From Doryteuthis pealeii (lineage: Eukaryota > Mollusca > Cephalopoda > Myopsida > Loliginidae): a stretch of DNA of 64,000 nt. The notes under the pieces are model-generated. The model saw only the letters and a list, made by a program, of their open reading frames with translations. It did no database searches and was not told where the DNA came from. This document shows positions 40,146 through 53,154 of this stretch, one piece after another. The position numbers were made by a program, and so were the translations under genes. The DNA lies in assembly GCA_023376005.1 (NCBI GenBank), contig CM042157.1, positions 59,755,421-59,819,420 of the forward strand, given 5' to 3'. Every line of letters starts with the position of its first letter. Within the stretch, counting starts at the first letter, position 1.

Positions 40146-40894
40146 ACATATCGACATTTGAATACTTCGTCATGTCCTTCGATTTCATTGAGCTCAGAAT
40201 AAACTTACACAATACAGATTAAAACACGACACAGAGTACAGGCTTTTCAGTTTAAATGTTGAATACACGACTGCAGCCTCTACAGAGAGGTAAAATCCCC
40301 ATATGGAGCCAACCTGTTGGTCATGGGTGCGACCCGTGATGCTTAAGGACAGAATCCTGGTGGCTGAGCAATCCATGACGTGCAACACTTCACCCTTGGT
40401 TCTTACTTAGGTTAAACAGGTGGTCGGGGGAGGCCCCTTGATCAATCTGCTGGTAGCATAGGTTATTGGAACACCCGTAGGAATTCTGCGGGTCCAGTTG
40501 TGTACATATCCCGAAGCGGAAAACTACTGGTCTGTTGACATCTCGCACGTCACGATGATTTTGACTTAGATCAGTTGCAGCCGCTCCTGCTTGGGCTGGA
40601 TCAACTCCGCGCAGTGTAGAAAGGCAAATAAAGCTTTGAAAGAAACGACACTCTGATCGATTATTAAGATGCCGAGTTAGAACGAAGACACGAGAGAGGA
40701 GGACTAAAAGCAAGACCTTAGAAGGCACAATGTCGGAAGAAGACTGAACATGGCGGTAAATGAAAGGAGACTAGAGATCACAAATGGACCGAGGAAAGAA
40801 GAACAACTAAAAAGTTACGTACTATCTAAATATCTTCTCCTCTACCCCTCCTCCTCTCTTTCTCTCTTTCTCTCTCTCTCTTCATCTCTCTCTC

Positions 40895-40934
<40 letters not shown>

Positions 40935-41274
40935 ACAAAGAACCCTTCCTGTACTATATTGCCCAACGTTGGGTATGGCATTATACATAGCTCTCCTTTC
41001 ACTGGTTTGTATTAAGTCATATACCAAAAAAAAGCCGCAAGTTTACATAGACATACTTATCTGACTTGATGATTCTCATCTCTAATGACATCTGAGTATC
41101 TGTACTTGTTTGTTAGGCTAGGATTTCTCTCTTTCTTCGGACTTGCGAACATTTGTTTTTGATGCTTGTCTTCGTGTCATTGCTTTAGTTTAATTAACGA
41201 ACACAAGACTAGATTTTTTTTCTTCAGAGATCCTTTATTTAACTTTATAAACCAGACAAACGAGCGAGATTTTA

Positions 41275-42005
41275 GCCTCGACGAACAGACGCCAATTGCT
41301 TCCGTCATCGTCTTGTCAACCAGCCTTTGAACGGACAGACCGCCATGGCTCCGGCTCGTCTTGTCAACCAGCCTCGAACTGATAACCCCAATGCTATCCG
41401 TTCTTGACTTTATCAACCAGCCTTAGAACGGACAGACCTCCAATCTTATCATGTCTCGTCTTTGCCAAACCAGTTCGACAACAGCTGCAGTGCTTCCGTC
41501 TTCGTCTTGTTCAACCAGCCTCAAACGAACGGGACAGCCAATGCTATCCATCTTGTCTTTTGTCAACCAGCCTCAAACGGACAGACCGCCAATGCTATTC
41601 GTCTCGTTCTTGTCACCTTGCCTCGAACGAACAACCCGCCAATGCATCCGTCTCGTTTGTCAACCAGCCTCGAACTGATAAGACCTACCAATGCTATCCG
41701 TCTTGAGCTTATCAACCAGCCTTGACCGGACGACCGCCAATGCTATCCGTCTCGGCTTGTCACCAGCCTCGAACGGACAACGCCAATATATACGTCTCAT
41801 CTTGTCAACCAGCCTCGAACGGGACAGCCGCAATATATACTCTGTCTTGTTCAACCACCTGAACGGACAGACCGCCAATGCTATCATCTCGTCTTGTCAA
41901 CCAGCCTTGAACGGACAAACGCCAATGATATAGTCTCGTTTGTCAACCAGCTCGAACGGGCAAGACCGCCACAACTATCGTCTCGTCCTTGGTCAACCAG
42001 CCCAA
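41275..42005. repeat. 49-bp minisatellite, inverted copy
   Basis: Complement of the array at 23,244-23,965 with numerous one-base losses. Unlike copy 1, the array is followed by about 220 bp of unique sequence (42,010-42,235), matching 57,495-57,715 of copy 3. Confidence 0.85.
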
Positions 42006-42898
42006 ATCTTCTTTTTCAAACCACCCAGGACAACTCTCTGTTGTCTCGGCTCGGCTAAAATTAAAAGAACAATTTCAGCGACTACCACGGTCATTCTTAT
42101 TCTGTTTTTTCCCATTATTGAAATTTTAATTTCCAACATTCGTCCACGTCAACCCAATCGCTCGACAATCACACACTGACTTTCACAATCGTTATTTACA
42201 CTTACACGGTTGATTGAATAAAATCGTTCGACAGTTCTGCGAAGTCTGCCCAACGACAAGAAGGGTCTGAGTTTCAGAGGTTCGAAAAGTTCCGAAAAGT
42301 TTCCTGAGTTTGATAAAAACACCGGAAAATGCCGGCATATCGACCGAAAACGTTATGATATAAAATAAAAGATGATGGATAACAGTCGAAAAATGCAATA
42401 ATTCAAATCATCAAGCCTCAGGCAAAATTAAAAAAATCAGAATCAAAACAGTTTTAATGCATTTCCTATTTTTCTCTGCCACGCTTAATCTGGGAAGGAT
42501 TGTCTGCATGTCTATCAGATCCTCTTACAGCACTCTTTTTCGCGGCTTTTTAAAACAGGATCCTCTTGAATGGTCCTTTTGAATTTGGGTAAAAATAAAA
42601 TCATATGGATCAAGATCAAGTGAATATAGAGGTGTTCTCGGCCAGAAACTGCCGGATGCTAAGGACGCATATATCTGAAAATTAACCGGCCGGTATATTG
42701 TGTGATAATCTTCTAACCTAGTCCTTTTTCATCGTGAATCTGACTTTGCAATATTGGAAACAGTTCAAACCGACGGTCGCTACTCATCACCTGCCTTACC
42801 GCTCAACATGACAAACTTTTGCTTGTTGGAAGGGCCTCCCGGAGTCATTCTTGGAAGTTTGGTCTTTACATTGGATGTCCAAATGGAATAAAGTAAAG

Positions 42899-43135
42899 TA
42901 AATAGTAAAGTCGTGGTGTGCCTAAAGGTCCGGTTTAGCGAGAGGAGTCTATCCTCTTTTCACTAGCGCTAGACCAAGTAGATTGTTTTTGCATTGAAAT
43001 GGAGCGCCACATCTACCATTCAGCTCCCCACTTTACCGCACAATCCTGTGTACTCATACGCTGAGTTGGCGAGGGCCGTTTCGCAACTATGAACCTTGTG
43101 GTTTCTACAATCTCGGTCTAGCGAGCTGAGCTAAA
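42899..43135 (-). mobile_element. SINE family 1, inverted duplicate
   Basis: Counterpart of 22,328-22,556. Confidence 0.72.
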
Positions 43136-43197
43136 ATGAGGAATACAATAAAATAATATATTTAAAACTTTAATATAAAGCGTTCCTTCCTTGTTTA

Positions 43198-43410
43198 CTC
43201 TTTACCTACGAAATTTCCCCCGCGCGTACCATATTTTCTTGGTAGTTTTCCTGATATCAATGGGATATTCCCAGGTCAAACAATGGGGTGTTAACGTAAT
43301 GATTTTCAGTGGTAAACAAGTGACACGTATAGAGAGTCGCAGCCAACGGCTTCTGGTAGGATTCGGCAGTGGTGGTGGTTGGGAGGCTTAAAATAAACAA
43401 AAGTAAAAGT
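43198..43410 (+). mobile_element. TTAA-targeting MITE, inverted duplicate
   Basis: Counterpart of 22,060-22,270: CTCTTTACCTACGAAATTTC at the left; the left TTAA is altered to TTTA. Confidence 0.65.
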
Positions 43411-43479
43411 AACGCATGCTCCAATCGTGTATTTAATATGGTTAAGTACGTTGGTTGACATCGGCTTCATCTTACAGTC

Positions 43480-43875
43480 TCCACGACCACTTGGACCCGA
43501 CGAAGCGCCTTGGAATAGCTAGATGGGACCCTGCACAAGATGTTGGGCGTGCCCAGGTCCTGTGACCAAGTCTGGAACAGCACCCACAAGGAGCAGCTGT
43601 AATTGCCACCTGCCGCCCATCTCACACACTATCCGAGTGAGTACGGACAAGGCATGCTGGACTACTGCTGGCCAAGCAAGGGGGAGCGGAGACCATAGCG
43701 ACGTCCTCATGGTGAAGCCAGGACGAGCATTGGCGCCCCACCACGGACCTACATTGCCCAACTTGTGAGGTCTGGTATGGTGTGCATGAGACCTCCCTGG
43801 GACAATGAATTGATAGAGAAGGTATGGTGAGGAGATCATGGATACCTGTTGATTGCGCGGAATGATGATGATGAA
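43480..43875 (+). pseudogene. RTE-type LINE fragment, inverted duplicate
   Basis: Counterpart of 21,578-21,976, frameshifted by indels. Ends at the (ATG)n tail GATGATGATGAAG. Confidence 0.75.
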
Positions 43876-44149
43876 GATATAAGTATGCAGTGTTTAGATT
43901 GCTGTCGTGCCGTTCCTGTTATTCCATCCACGTTAGTTCTCCGGTCATGTTGGCTTTGTGGAAAAAATACGTTATTTAGCAAAGACATTCTTAGATACCG
44001 GTCATATTTACAATTAAAACTTGTTTTTCTCATATAATCGGCTTCATCACAGACTGCGAATCTTACGGAAATAGATTACGTTATTATATATCATATAAGA
44101 TCATATGATTTTTATAACGTAATATGTCGTATTTAGCCTTCTTTGAGGC

Positions 44150-44640
44150 CGAGGCTCTGTGAAGATGCTGGCTGCGCAGAGGACTGCCCTGGGACAAGAA
44201 TGATAGAGAGTTGCGGAGAGATTGTCATGTATCCAGTGCTGATTGCATCAATTAAGGTCTCATTCTCAATTATTCATCATTGAAGAGAAGGAAGAACAAA
44301 CTGAAAGGACAGATTATTTGAACCTTTCTAAATTAAGATTAAAACTGAACAGTGCTACCAAATGACTATGATGAGAGCCCTGTCAGTCACATACTTCTAT
44401 CCTCTTTGGAACCGATGGAGATACAGGAGTTTAGGACACATTATAGTTGTGGTGTGTGTGCGTGAATGGACATGCTAATTATTGGGCCACCCAGCAAGGA
44501 ACTACATTGACCAGCTCTGTGAGATGCTGGATTGCTGCGCAGAGGACCTCCCAGGACAATGAATGATAGAGAAAGTTGGTGAGAGTTGTCATGGATAGCC
44601 ATGCTGATGTGCGCGACATTGATGATGATGACTGTTGTAA
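44150..44640 (+). pseudogene. Two tandem RTE LINE 3' ends, inverted duplicate
   Basis: Two related blocks, CTCTGTGAAGATGCTGGCTG near 44,157 and AGCTCTGTGAGATGCTGGA near 44,513, separated by about 250 bp containing AAGGACAGATTATTTGAACC. This is the long allele seen in copy 3 (55,073-55,567); copy 1 has only one block. Confidence 0.78.
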
Positions 44641-46509
44641 GAACAAATACAGTTAACACGGATTCTAACGATACTATTCTGTATGGACAAACGCGACTAA
44701 GACTATTGGAATTTAGTTAACAGTAGTACCTGTAGTACCCCGTGAAGATTTCGGTACTAAATGTCTTTATTAATAACCTTAATCCATATATCATCGATGA
44801 TCATCGAGTTTATGTGGCTTCACGGAGTCCGATGACTTTCTCTCGCCACCCAAACCCTAGGATCATCGATCCCAGCAAGTCCTCAAAATGAACCCAAGTG
44901 TTCGTTTACATACTATTGTTCTTATTTCTTTATGTCATTCATATTCTCTATTCTTCGTTGTGGTCTGTTTAGATCCCGGATTTTCGTCTTTCGTTGGGTT
45001 CGTAATCGAGCTGATTTATAATCTCGTTCATCTATTTGTTACTGTAATTATAAACACGAAGACTCTTCTTTTTGGTGTACACAAATCTTATTCTCCCGCA
45101 TACCAAACTCACTATATCACGTTGTTCGTCGTTTGATAATACCTTTTGATACTTACGCCTCTTTTAGCTGTACCCCTTCTGTCTTTGTGCATAAAACCTA
45201 GGCTGTCAGATGTTGCATACTCTATTTATCAATTGCTATATACCATGCTTATGCGGTGCACGGCCTACTATGAATACGCCTCAACATGTTACAATAAGTC
45301 ACGCGAATTTCTAACAGGCGATTTGGTTTATTGTCAATTTATGTCCGGTTTAAATCTTAAAGCACAAACATTGAGATTGCCGTAAGTTTCTCGAGAAATA
45401 CTTCTCTGTGTATAATCAACTATTATTGCCTACAATGACCAGTTAATACATTTCACATTGAAAATATTTTATTATTAACCTGAAATCATGATAAATTATT
45501 GTGTGTTTTTTTCTATAACTGCAGTAATTTAAAAACTATTTTTAAAAAAGATAAGTTTGTATCTGTCTAACATTATTTTTTGAACAGACATAAATTGGAC
45601 AAACGAATCGGTCTGTTAGAATTCCTCTCGTTTAGGTGACTATTGGGGCGTATATATTAGTGGGCCCTGTGGTATATATATGGGGGTGCTTTTATTTATA
45701 AGATTGTGGAGATATGGAGAGCATCCGTGGTTCTTCATTTCCTACTTATCTTTCGAGGAGAGCATGCGTGGTTTTGTTTCCCGCATATCTAAGTCTTTTT
45801 AAATGGTTGCTGCTGGTACCTACGGTATGGATTTTTTTTAGTCTGGTTCTGTTTCTGTTATCTACTTGCTATCTTTGTCTTTCTAATTCTGTTGAAAGTC
45901 TGGTTCTCAGATTGCTTGTCTATTTCGCCAAAGACCGCCACTAGCTCCACAGAGACAACCAAGGCATATTAATTATGTGTTAATCACATTTTTTATTCAG
46001 AACCAGAACTTTCTAACCTTGGGTCTTCAATCTCATGCTTTAGAGTGTGCGAAGCTGATGCTTACATCACGACGTCTCCCGCTTACTAACTAAGTTAGCG
46101 CTCGACTTTCTTTCATAGTTCTGATGTAACCCGGAAAAAGGTCGCTCAAAGGATATTATGTCTATCATTTAACACTACAGATTGAATTTCACCGTCCAAA
46201 AAAACGACGGGATTATTCAACAACAACACACCACGTGAGGGGCGATTCTGTTTGGAACGTTTGGTTTCGTCAAGACCGCCACTACTCACGGACAACCAAG
46301 GCATATATTTTTGTGTGATCACATTTTTATTCAGAACTAGAACTTTCTCGCCATATAATCCCTCAATCTCCATACGTAGAGTGAAGCGAAGCTGAGCTTA
46401 CATCACAACAGTCTCCCGACTTATCTAAGCTGAGCTTCTTTCACCACAGAGTCTAGTCTGGCACTTCTTTACGCGTTATATGTGGTTTGACCTCTTTATA
46501 TCCATTATA

Positions 46510-47131
46510 TCTATTAAATGGAGATTTGTGCTGCTTTTCTGTCTGTAACCGAAACTATATTACTACTCATATCACTATTCCCTTAGTTATGACATCATTT
46601 CCATGATTGTTAATGTGATATATCTCTCATATTAAATTGTTTGACATTATACTTACTGTAACTATGTCTCCATACTGACAACATGCAATTTTATATATAT
46701 ATATTAAAGCAGTTTACGTGTGAACGGAAAGGCAATTGCATAGTATTATTAAAAAGATTTATTAATTGTGTCTTAGTATATTGTGTAGAGGCTGTTGGTT
46801 TATTTTATATGTGTAATATATGAAAAATCTCTTCAATGATCTTAAATGAAACGCGGTGGATTAATTAAGTATGGAAAGTAACTGTCAGTTTATTCTTTAC
46901 TTCCTCTTTTAACTAAAACGTAAGAGTGTGAAAGTGGAATGATGTGCAATGGAAAACGAGAATTGATGTAAGAAGTAAGTTTTCAGTTGTTCTTTGTATT
47001 ATACTCCCTCTGTTTCAATCTTTTCGTATTCTTATTAGCCTTTCTAATTAATATGATATTTATTCATTAAACTTAAATACTTGGGCTCCCCCCAACCGGG
47101 TGGTGGGGTGGTTGTGTTCATATATTGCTAG
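46510..47131 (+). mobile_element. Helitron H3, inverted duplicate
   Basis: 5' TCTATTAAATGGAGATTTG and 3' CTAG at 47,128-47,131 remain, but the hairpin region is corrupted. Confidence 0.65.
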
Positions 47132-47251
47132 TCTTAGTTATATAGAGATAAACCAAGGCATGTTTTATGATCAATTTAAGCATCGCACTTTGTGTACTCC
47201 TTGTTTTTCTTCTGAGGATTAAGTCTTTATTACTTGAGTTAATAGTATGTT

Positions 47252-47510
47252 GAATTATGAGACTGACGCGCTGCCTAATGCGCTACCGAGGCGTTCGCTA
47301 GAGACCACAAGTTCCTAGTTGCCGATACGTCCTTGTCGACTCAGGGTAGAGTAGTGGTCAGCGGATCTGTGAGCTGGTGTAGGTTGGTCGCCCACGGCTC
47401 AGTGACGCCTCAAACAATCTTCCATTGGTCTACGCTAGTGAAGAGGGGGTAGACTCCCTCACTGACTTGGCTACACCGACTTTAGGCCGCCCGACGACTT
47501 ACTTACTTAC
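47252..47510 (+). mobile_element. Chimeric SINE/tRNA-Met half, inverted duplicate
   Basis: The antisense tRNA-Met half (47,252-47,292) reads ACTGACGCGCTGCCTAATGC, the copy 3 allele, followed by the SINE with the same internal deletion as copy 3. Confidence 0.7.
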
Positions 47511-47959
47511 TTTACTTGAGATAGCTGCTTGGTACCTTATGGCTAGAATTCTTATCTTCTTATAGCTGGAAATTTCTTCAAACCTCATGTTTTTGGTCTG
47601 GTTTTGTATATCTGTTATCTTTGTCTATTTCCTTTCTTCTTCTAATTTCGTGAATAGTCTGGTCTCCAAGATGCTGGTCTGATTTCGACCAAGGTTCATC
47701 ACCAGTTCCCAAAGAGAACCAAGTGCTGTATTTCGATTACAGTTTCATTAGAACGACACTTTCTAACGCGGGCGAGTGAAGCGAGCCGATCCTTCATTTC
47801 TAGTGCCTCCCGTTAACTATCCAAAATCCGCTCCGCACAGGCCGGAAGAGGGGGTCACTCGAGGGTTACGGAACTGCTATATTCTAACCCATATATTTCT
47901 GATATTCCCTATATGTCGCTGTGATCAAACCTCTACTATTCGTCGTCTATAAGCGAAGT

Positions 47960-48195
47960 AGTCGTCGTGGCAGGCCTAATTTCGTGGTGGGTATTCAGTC
48001 AGCAGCGAGGGAGTCTATCCCCTTGTTCTACTAGCGCAAGACCAGGAGATTATTTTAGCACTAGTGGAGCGCCATCTATGAGCCAGTCGAGGCTGGCCTC
48101 AGGTTTGACCACAGATCCTGTCACACATCGCTGAGTTGGGCCGAGGTTCGGTAGTCGACCAGGAACCTTGTGATTCCTAGGTCGAATCGACAAAC
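47960..48195 (-). mobile_element. SINE family 1, inverted duplicate
   Basis: Counterpart of 17,516-17,746, heavily corrupted. Confidence 0.6.
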
Positions 48196-48469
48196 CCACA
48201 AATATACAACAATTCTTATCTGCTAGATTCTCCATCTTCTATTTCTCTGCTGGTTTCTTCTGTAATCGGGTGTATCGGGTCTAGTATCTTCCGCGTCCAC
48301 TTAAATCTGGTTAATAAAATCAGAAACACGGAGATTTATATTTTGGTATTTACACATATATTTATTTCTTGATATATAATTTTCTTGTTTTTTTGTAAGA
48401 CCTTTTTCAATGATTTTATTTCGTGTCCTCTTGTGCACCTTTTTACTGTGCCTATATATAGATTTTACA

Positions 48470-49082
48470 TCTTTTTATAATGGAGATTGTGGGGTTTGTC
48501 TGTCTGCTAACCGAACTATATTGCTATAAAGTCACAATGGTCTTTGTTTTTACATCACATTCTCCTGCCTTTTTTTATTTATAACCTCAATTGATGTGAA
48601 TAAAATTGTTTTACATTCCCCTTACACTGTTGACCATTCTACATACAATAAACATGCAACGTATTTATAGTATACAACAAATAGAGTTTACAGTATGAAT
48701 TGGAGGCATATGTGCAATTGATCTTTAAAAATTGATTTTAATTAAATATTGCTGATTATTATTGATTCTAATTGTTTGGTTTTACTTATTGATTGAGCAA
48801 AATTCTCTTCAATAAGATCTAAAAAGAATCCCTTAACAGGAAGAATACTTAATATTATTATTACTTCCTATTAATCTAAACAGTTAAATTAAGAAATTTA
48901 CCAATTAAAGACGGGTAATGGAAATGATGTAGAGTTAGTTTCAAAGTGGTTCTATCTGTCAAGCAGTACCCCTCTGTTCAAAACTTTTTTATCTCTTCTA
49001 TTCAGTTTCTTGCCTTTCTAATTTAATATGATATTATTATAAAATTTAACTATGACTTGCACCGGGGTGCATATATTGCTAG
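48470..49082 (+). mobile_element. Helitron H2, inverted duplicate
   Basis: 5' TCTTTTTATAATGGAGATTG and 3' CTAG at 49,079-49,082. The hairpin has lost bases. Confidence 0.65.
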
Positions 49083-49198
49083 GTTTTTGTAATCAATATT
49101 TTTTTAATATGAGTAACAGTCGTTTTACATGAGATACTAAGAGTTGATTAGGTAACATAATATAAATTTGCTTACCAGTCAGTTGTGTAATCTCTCTT

Positions 49199-49298
49199 NN
49201 NNNNNNNNNNNNNNNNNNNNNNNNNNNNNNNNNNNNNNNNNNNNNNNNNNNNNNNNNNNNNNNNNNNNNNNNNNNNNNNNNNNNNNNNNNNNNNNNNN
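49199..49298. other. Assembly gap, 100 N
   Basis: Exactly 100 N, the conventional placeholder for a scaffold gap of unknown size. Confidence 0.99.
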
Positions 49299-49547
49299 AA
49301 CCTTTTAAAGAATAATAAATCGAATTAGAGTCAAAGTTAAATTTTGATATTTAATCTTTTATTCTTCCTATTTCCTTTTACGTGTGTGTGGGTGTATGAC
49401 TTTGTCTTTCCTTAAAACTCTCAGTGTAAATCAAACATATATATATATATATAGTATAGTATATATATATATATATATATTATATATGAGAAGTAAACAA
49501 ACAAACCAATGTACTTTTGATATGGCTTTTTAGGCGCGACAATTTTT

Positions 49548-49827
49548 GGGAGAATCATGTGCTTAATTGAAGTCGCCTTTATTTTTGAAAAATTAAATTG
49601 ATTAATAATTAATGAATTAGGCGGGCATACCTATCAAATGTAAGGCTAAACAGATCGAGAAAAATCAATATCTGTAATAGGCCGAAATGTACAATTACAG
49701 AGATTGATTTTTCTCTGATTGTTTAGGCCTTACATTTGAATAGTATGCCCGCCCTATTCATTAATTTATTTGATTAATTAATTTTCAAATAGGCTACGAA
49801 CTTCAATAAGCACAATATTCTCCCAAA
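49548..49827. mobile_element. Fold-back 4, duplicate
   Basis: Counterpart of 15,637-15,914, with flanking degenerate (TA)n. Confidence 0.55.
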
Positions 49828-50118
49828 GCATAATTCTTTTCTTGTTCACCAAGCCTTTACTACCTTAATATATATATATAGATATATATATTATAATATA
49901 TATAATAATATATATATAATTTCATTGTTATCACCGGTTTGAAGGCGGATAGGATTTCCGAAATTGAAATTTTGTTCTGATCGCTTCATTTCCAACGGTC
50001 GTTAATTGTAAGCATATCAATAGTTTTTTTCAACATTTTCTTTTAGTTTTCTAAGTTATATTAGAAATTTAGGCATTTCATCAAATATATACATACATAA
50101 TACATATATATATATAAT

Positions 50119-50166
<48 letters not shown>

Positions 50167-50514
50167 GGGGGGGAGGGTAATTAGATATTTATACACAAAC
50201 AATATATGTTCATCATAGATAAGTAAGTAATAATTTGATGAATTTCGGTATCATCCGGACAGCGAGGGAGTTTGTCCACTTTTCGCTAGTACTAGACCAG
50301 GAGAATTGATTTTTGCTGAGGTATAATTATAATATAATAAGTGTTAAACAGGCTCATTGCGGCTAAAATTCGGTGATCTAGAGGGTACGGGTGCTTTCAA
50401 CACAACTGACTGTAAGCAAATATTTTATTAATGTTAACCTTAATAAATTATAAATAATACTTCATGTAAAAACTGACTGTTACTCATATTTAAAAAAAAA
50501 TATTATTACAAAAA

Positions 50515-51156
50515 CTAGCAAATATATGCACCCTCCGGGTGCAAGTATTTAGTTAAATTTTATAATAAAATATCATATTAAATTAGAAAGGCTAATGAAA
50601 CTGAATAAGAATGTAGATAAAAAGATTTTGAACAGAGGGGGTATGATTGAAAAGTAGAACAACTTTGAAACTAACTCTTCCATCATTTCCATTACTCCCG
50701 TCTTTAATTGGTAAATTTTCCTAATTTAACTGTTTAGTTAAAATAGGAAGTAAATAATAATATTACAGTTATTTCTTCTTGTTAAGGGATTTCTTTTTAG
50801 ATTTATTGAAGAGATTTTTGCTCATATTCAATAAGATAAAACCAAACAATTAGAAATCAATAATACTAAGCATATATTTATTAAAATCAAATTTTTTAAG
50901 ATCAATATGCAAATTAGCCTTCCAATTCATACTGTAAACCTCTATTTTGTTGTATATATAAATACGATTGCATGTTATTTGTATGTAGATATGGTCAACA
51001 GTGTAAGTAATGTAAAACAATTTTATTAATAATTGAGGTTTAAATAAAAATAAAATCATGGAGAATGTGATGTAAATAACAAAGACAATTGTGACTTGTA
51101 TAGCAATATAGTTTCGGTTACAGACAGACAAACCCACAATCTCCATTATAATAAGA
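50515..51156 (-). mobile_element. Helitron H2, duplicate
   Basis: 642 bp. CTAG at 50,518-50,515, intact hairpin, TC 5' end at 51,156, A/T flanks. Near-identical to 16,600-17,240. Confidence 0.88.
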
Positions 51157-51433
51157 TGTAAATCTATATATAGGCACAGTAAAAGGTGCACAAGAGGACA
51201 CGAATAAAAATCATTGAAAAAGGTCTTACAAACAAACAAGCAAAATTATATATCAAGAAATAAATATATGTGTATACCAAAATAATAAATCTCCGTGTTT
51301 CTGATTTTATTAACCAGATTTAAGATGGACGCGGAGAGATACTAGACCCGATACGACCCGATACAGAAGAAACCCAGCAAGAGAAGATAGAAGATGGAGA
51401 AATCTTAGCAGATAAGAATTTGTTGTATATTTG

Positions 51434-51665
51434 TGGGTTCTGTCGATTCGACTAGGAATCACAAGGTTCCTGGTTCGATACCGAACCTCGCCAACTCAGC
51501 GTATGTGTAGGACAAGGATCTGTGCGGTAAAATGAGGAGCTGATGGTAGTTGTGGCGCTCCACCTAGATGCTAAAATAATCTCCTTGGTCTTGCGCTAGT
51601 GAAAAGGGGATAGACTCCCTCGCTGTCTGACTGATACCGACATTAGGCTGCACCGACGACTTTAC
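51434..51665 (+). mobile_element. SINE family 1, duplicate
   Basis: Counterpart of 17,516-17,746. Confidence 0.8.
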
Positions 51666-52144
51666 TTGCTTACTATAGAGACGGTTAGTGTAGGTTTTGA
51701 TCCAGGCGTTATTGAATTCAGAATATGTGGGGTTAGATGATTGACGTTCCGTAACCCTCGAGTTGACCCACCTCTTTCCGGTTACACAAAGACTGTGAAA
51801 ACGGAAGGTTTTAATTAGCGTAAATAGTTAAGCGGGAGGCACTGAAATGTAAGGATCGGCTCCGCTTCACTCCCCGCGGTTAAGAAAGTGTCGGTTCTAA
51901 ATGAAAATGTAATCACGAAATACAAGCCTTGGTTGTCTCTTTGGGAACTGGTGAAACCTTGGCGAAATCAGACCAGCATCTTGAGAAACCAGACTATTCA
52001 ACAGAAATTAGAAGAAGAAAGGAAAATAGCAACAGATAACAGATAACAGAACCAGACCAAAAACAGAGGTTTGAAGAAATTTCCCAGCTATAAGAAGATA
52101 AGAAATCTAGCCATAAGGTACCAGCCAGCTACTCAAGTAATAAG

Positions 52145-52410
52145 TAAAGTAAGTAAAGTCGTCGGGGCGGCCTAAAGTCGGTATCAGCCAGTCAGTGAGG
52201 GAGTCTACCCCCTCTTCACTAGCGCTAGACCAAGGAGATTGTTTTTGGCGTCTGAGGTGGAGCGCCACACCTACCACCAGCTACAGATCCCTGTGCTACT
52301 CATACGCTGAGTCGGCGAGGACCGGTATCGAACTAGGAACCTTGTGGTCTCTAGCCGAACGCCTCGGTAGCGCATTAGGCAGCGCGTCAGTCTCATAATC
52401 AGTACTATTA
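52145..52410 (-). mobile_element. Chimeric SINE/tRNA-Met half, duplicate
   Basis: Counterpart of 18,227-18,507, including the tRNA-Met half at 52,361-52,400 in a form closer to the standard tRNA. CACCAGCTACAGATCCC shows the 14-bp deletion relative to copy 1. Confidence 0.8.
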
Positions 52411-52539
52411 ACTCAAGTAATAAAAGACTTATCCTCGAAAAACAAGTGAGTAAAATAAATAGGTGCGAAAGTTCTGGTTCTGAATAAAAAAAATGTGATC
52501 ACTAAAATACATGCCTTGGTTTTCTCTATATTAACTAGA

Positions 52540-53154
52540 CTAGCAAATATATGCACCTCCGGTGCAAGTATTTAAGTTTAATGTAATAAAATATCATATT
52601 AAATTAGAAAGGCTAAATAAGAATACCGATAAAAGATTTGAAACAGAGGGAGTATAATAAAAAATAGAACAACTGAAACTTACTCTTCCATCATTCTCGT
52701 CTTTCATTGTTATTTTTTCTAATTTAAGTATTTAGTTAAAAGAGGAAGTAAAGAATAAAATGACAGTTACTTTTTCTTGTTAATGGATTTCATTTAAGAT
52801 TCATTGAAGAGATTTTTATTATATTCATTAAAATAAAACCAAACAGTTAGAAATCAATAATACTAAGCACATATTTAATAAAATCACATTTTTAATATCA
52901 ATATGCAAATTAGCCTTTCCGTTCACACACTGTAAACTGCTATTTTTGTTGTATATATAAATATAATTGCATGTTGTCAGTATGGAGACATAGTTAACAG
53001 TATTAATAATGTCAAACAATTTTATTAATAATTGAGGTTTAAATAAAATACAATCATGGAAAATGTGATGTCAATAACTAAGGGAATAGTGATATGAGTA
53101 GTAATATAGTTTCGGTTACAGACAGAAAAGCACACAATCTCCATTATAATAAGA
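52540..53154 (-). mobile_element. Helitron H3, duplicate
   Basis: 615 bp, CTAG at 52,543-52,540 and TC at 53,154. Two bases of the terminal hairpin are lost relative to copy 1 (GCACCTCCGGTGC), but it still pairs. Confidence 0.87.

Larger units (their letters stand above)
32664..49198 (-). repeat. Large inverted copy 2 (palindrome right arm), indel-rich
   Basis: Reverse complement of 16,480-32,516 in full order: satellite, SINEs, MITE, leader cassettes, 49-bp minisatellite, TTAA element, RTE LINE ends, Helitrons, SINE. Dense one- to several-base indels and substitutions are spread across it and are worst from about 46 kb to the gap, for instance the Helitron hairpin near 47,100 is scrambled. 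It carries the copy 3 alleles at the four markers I could check. Confidence 0.9.
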
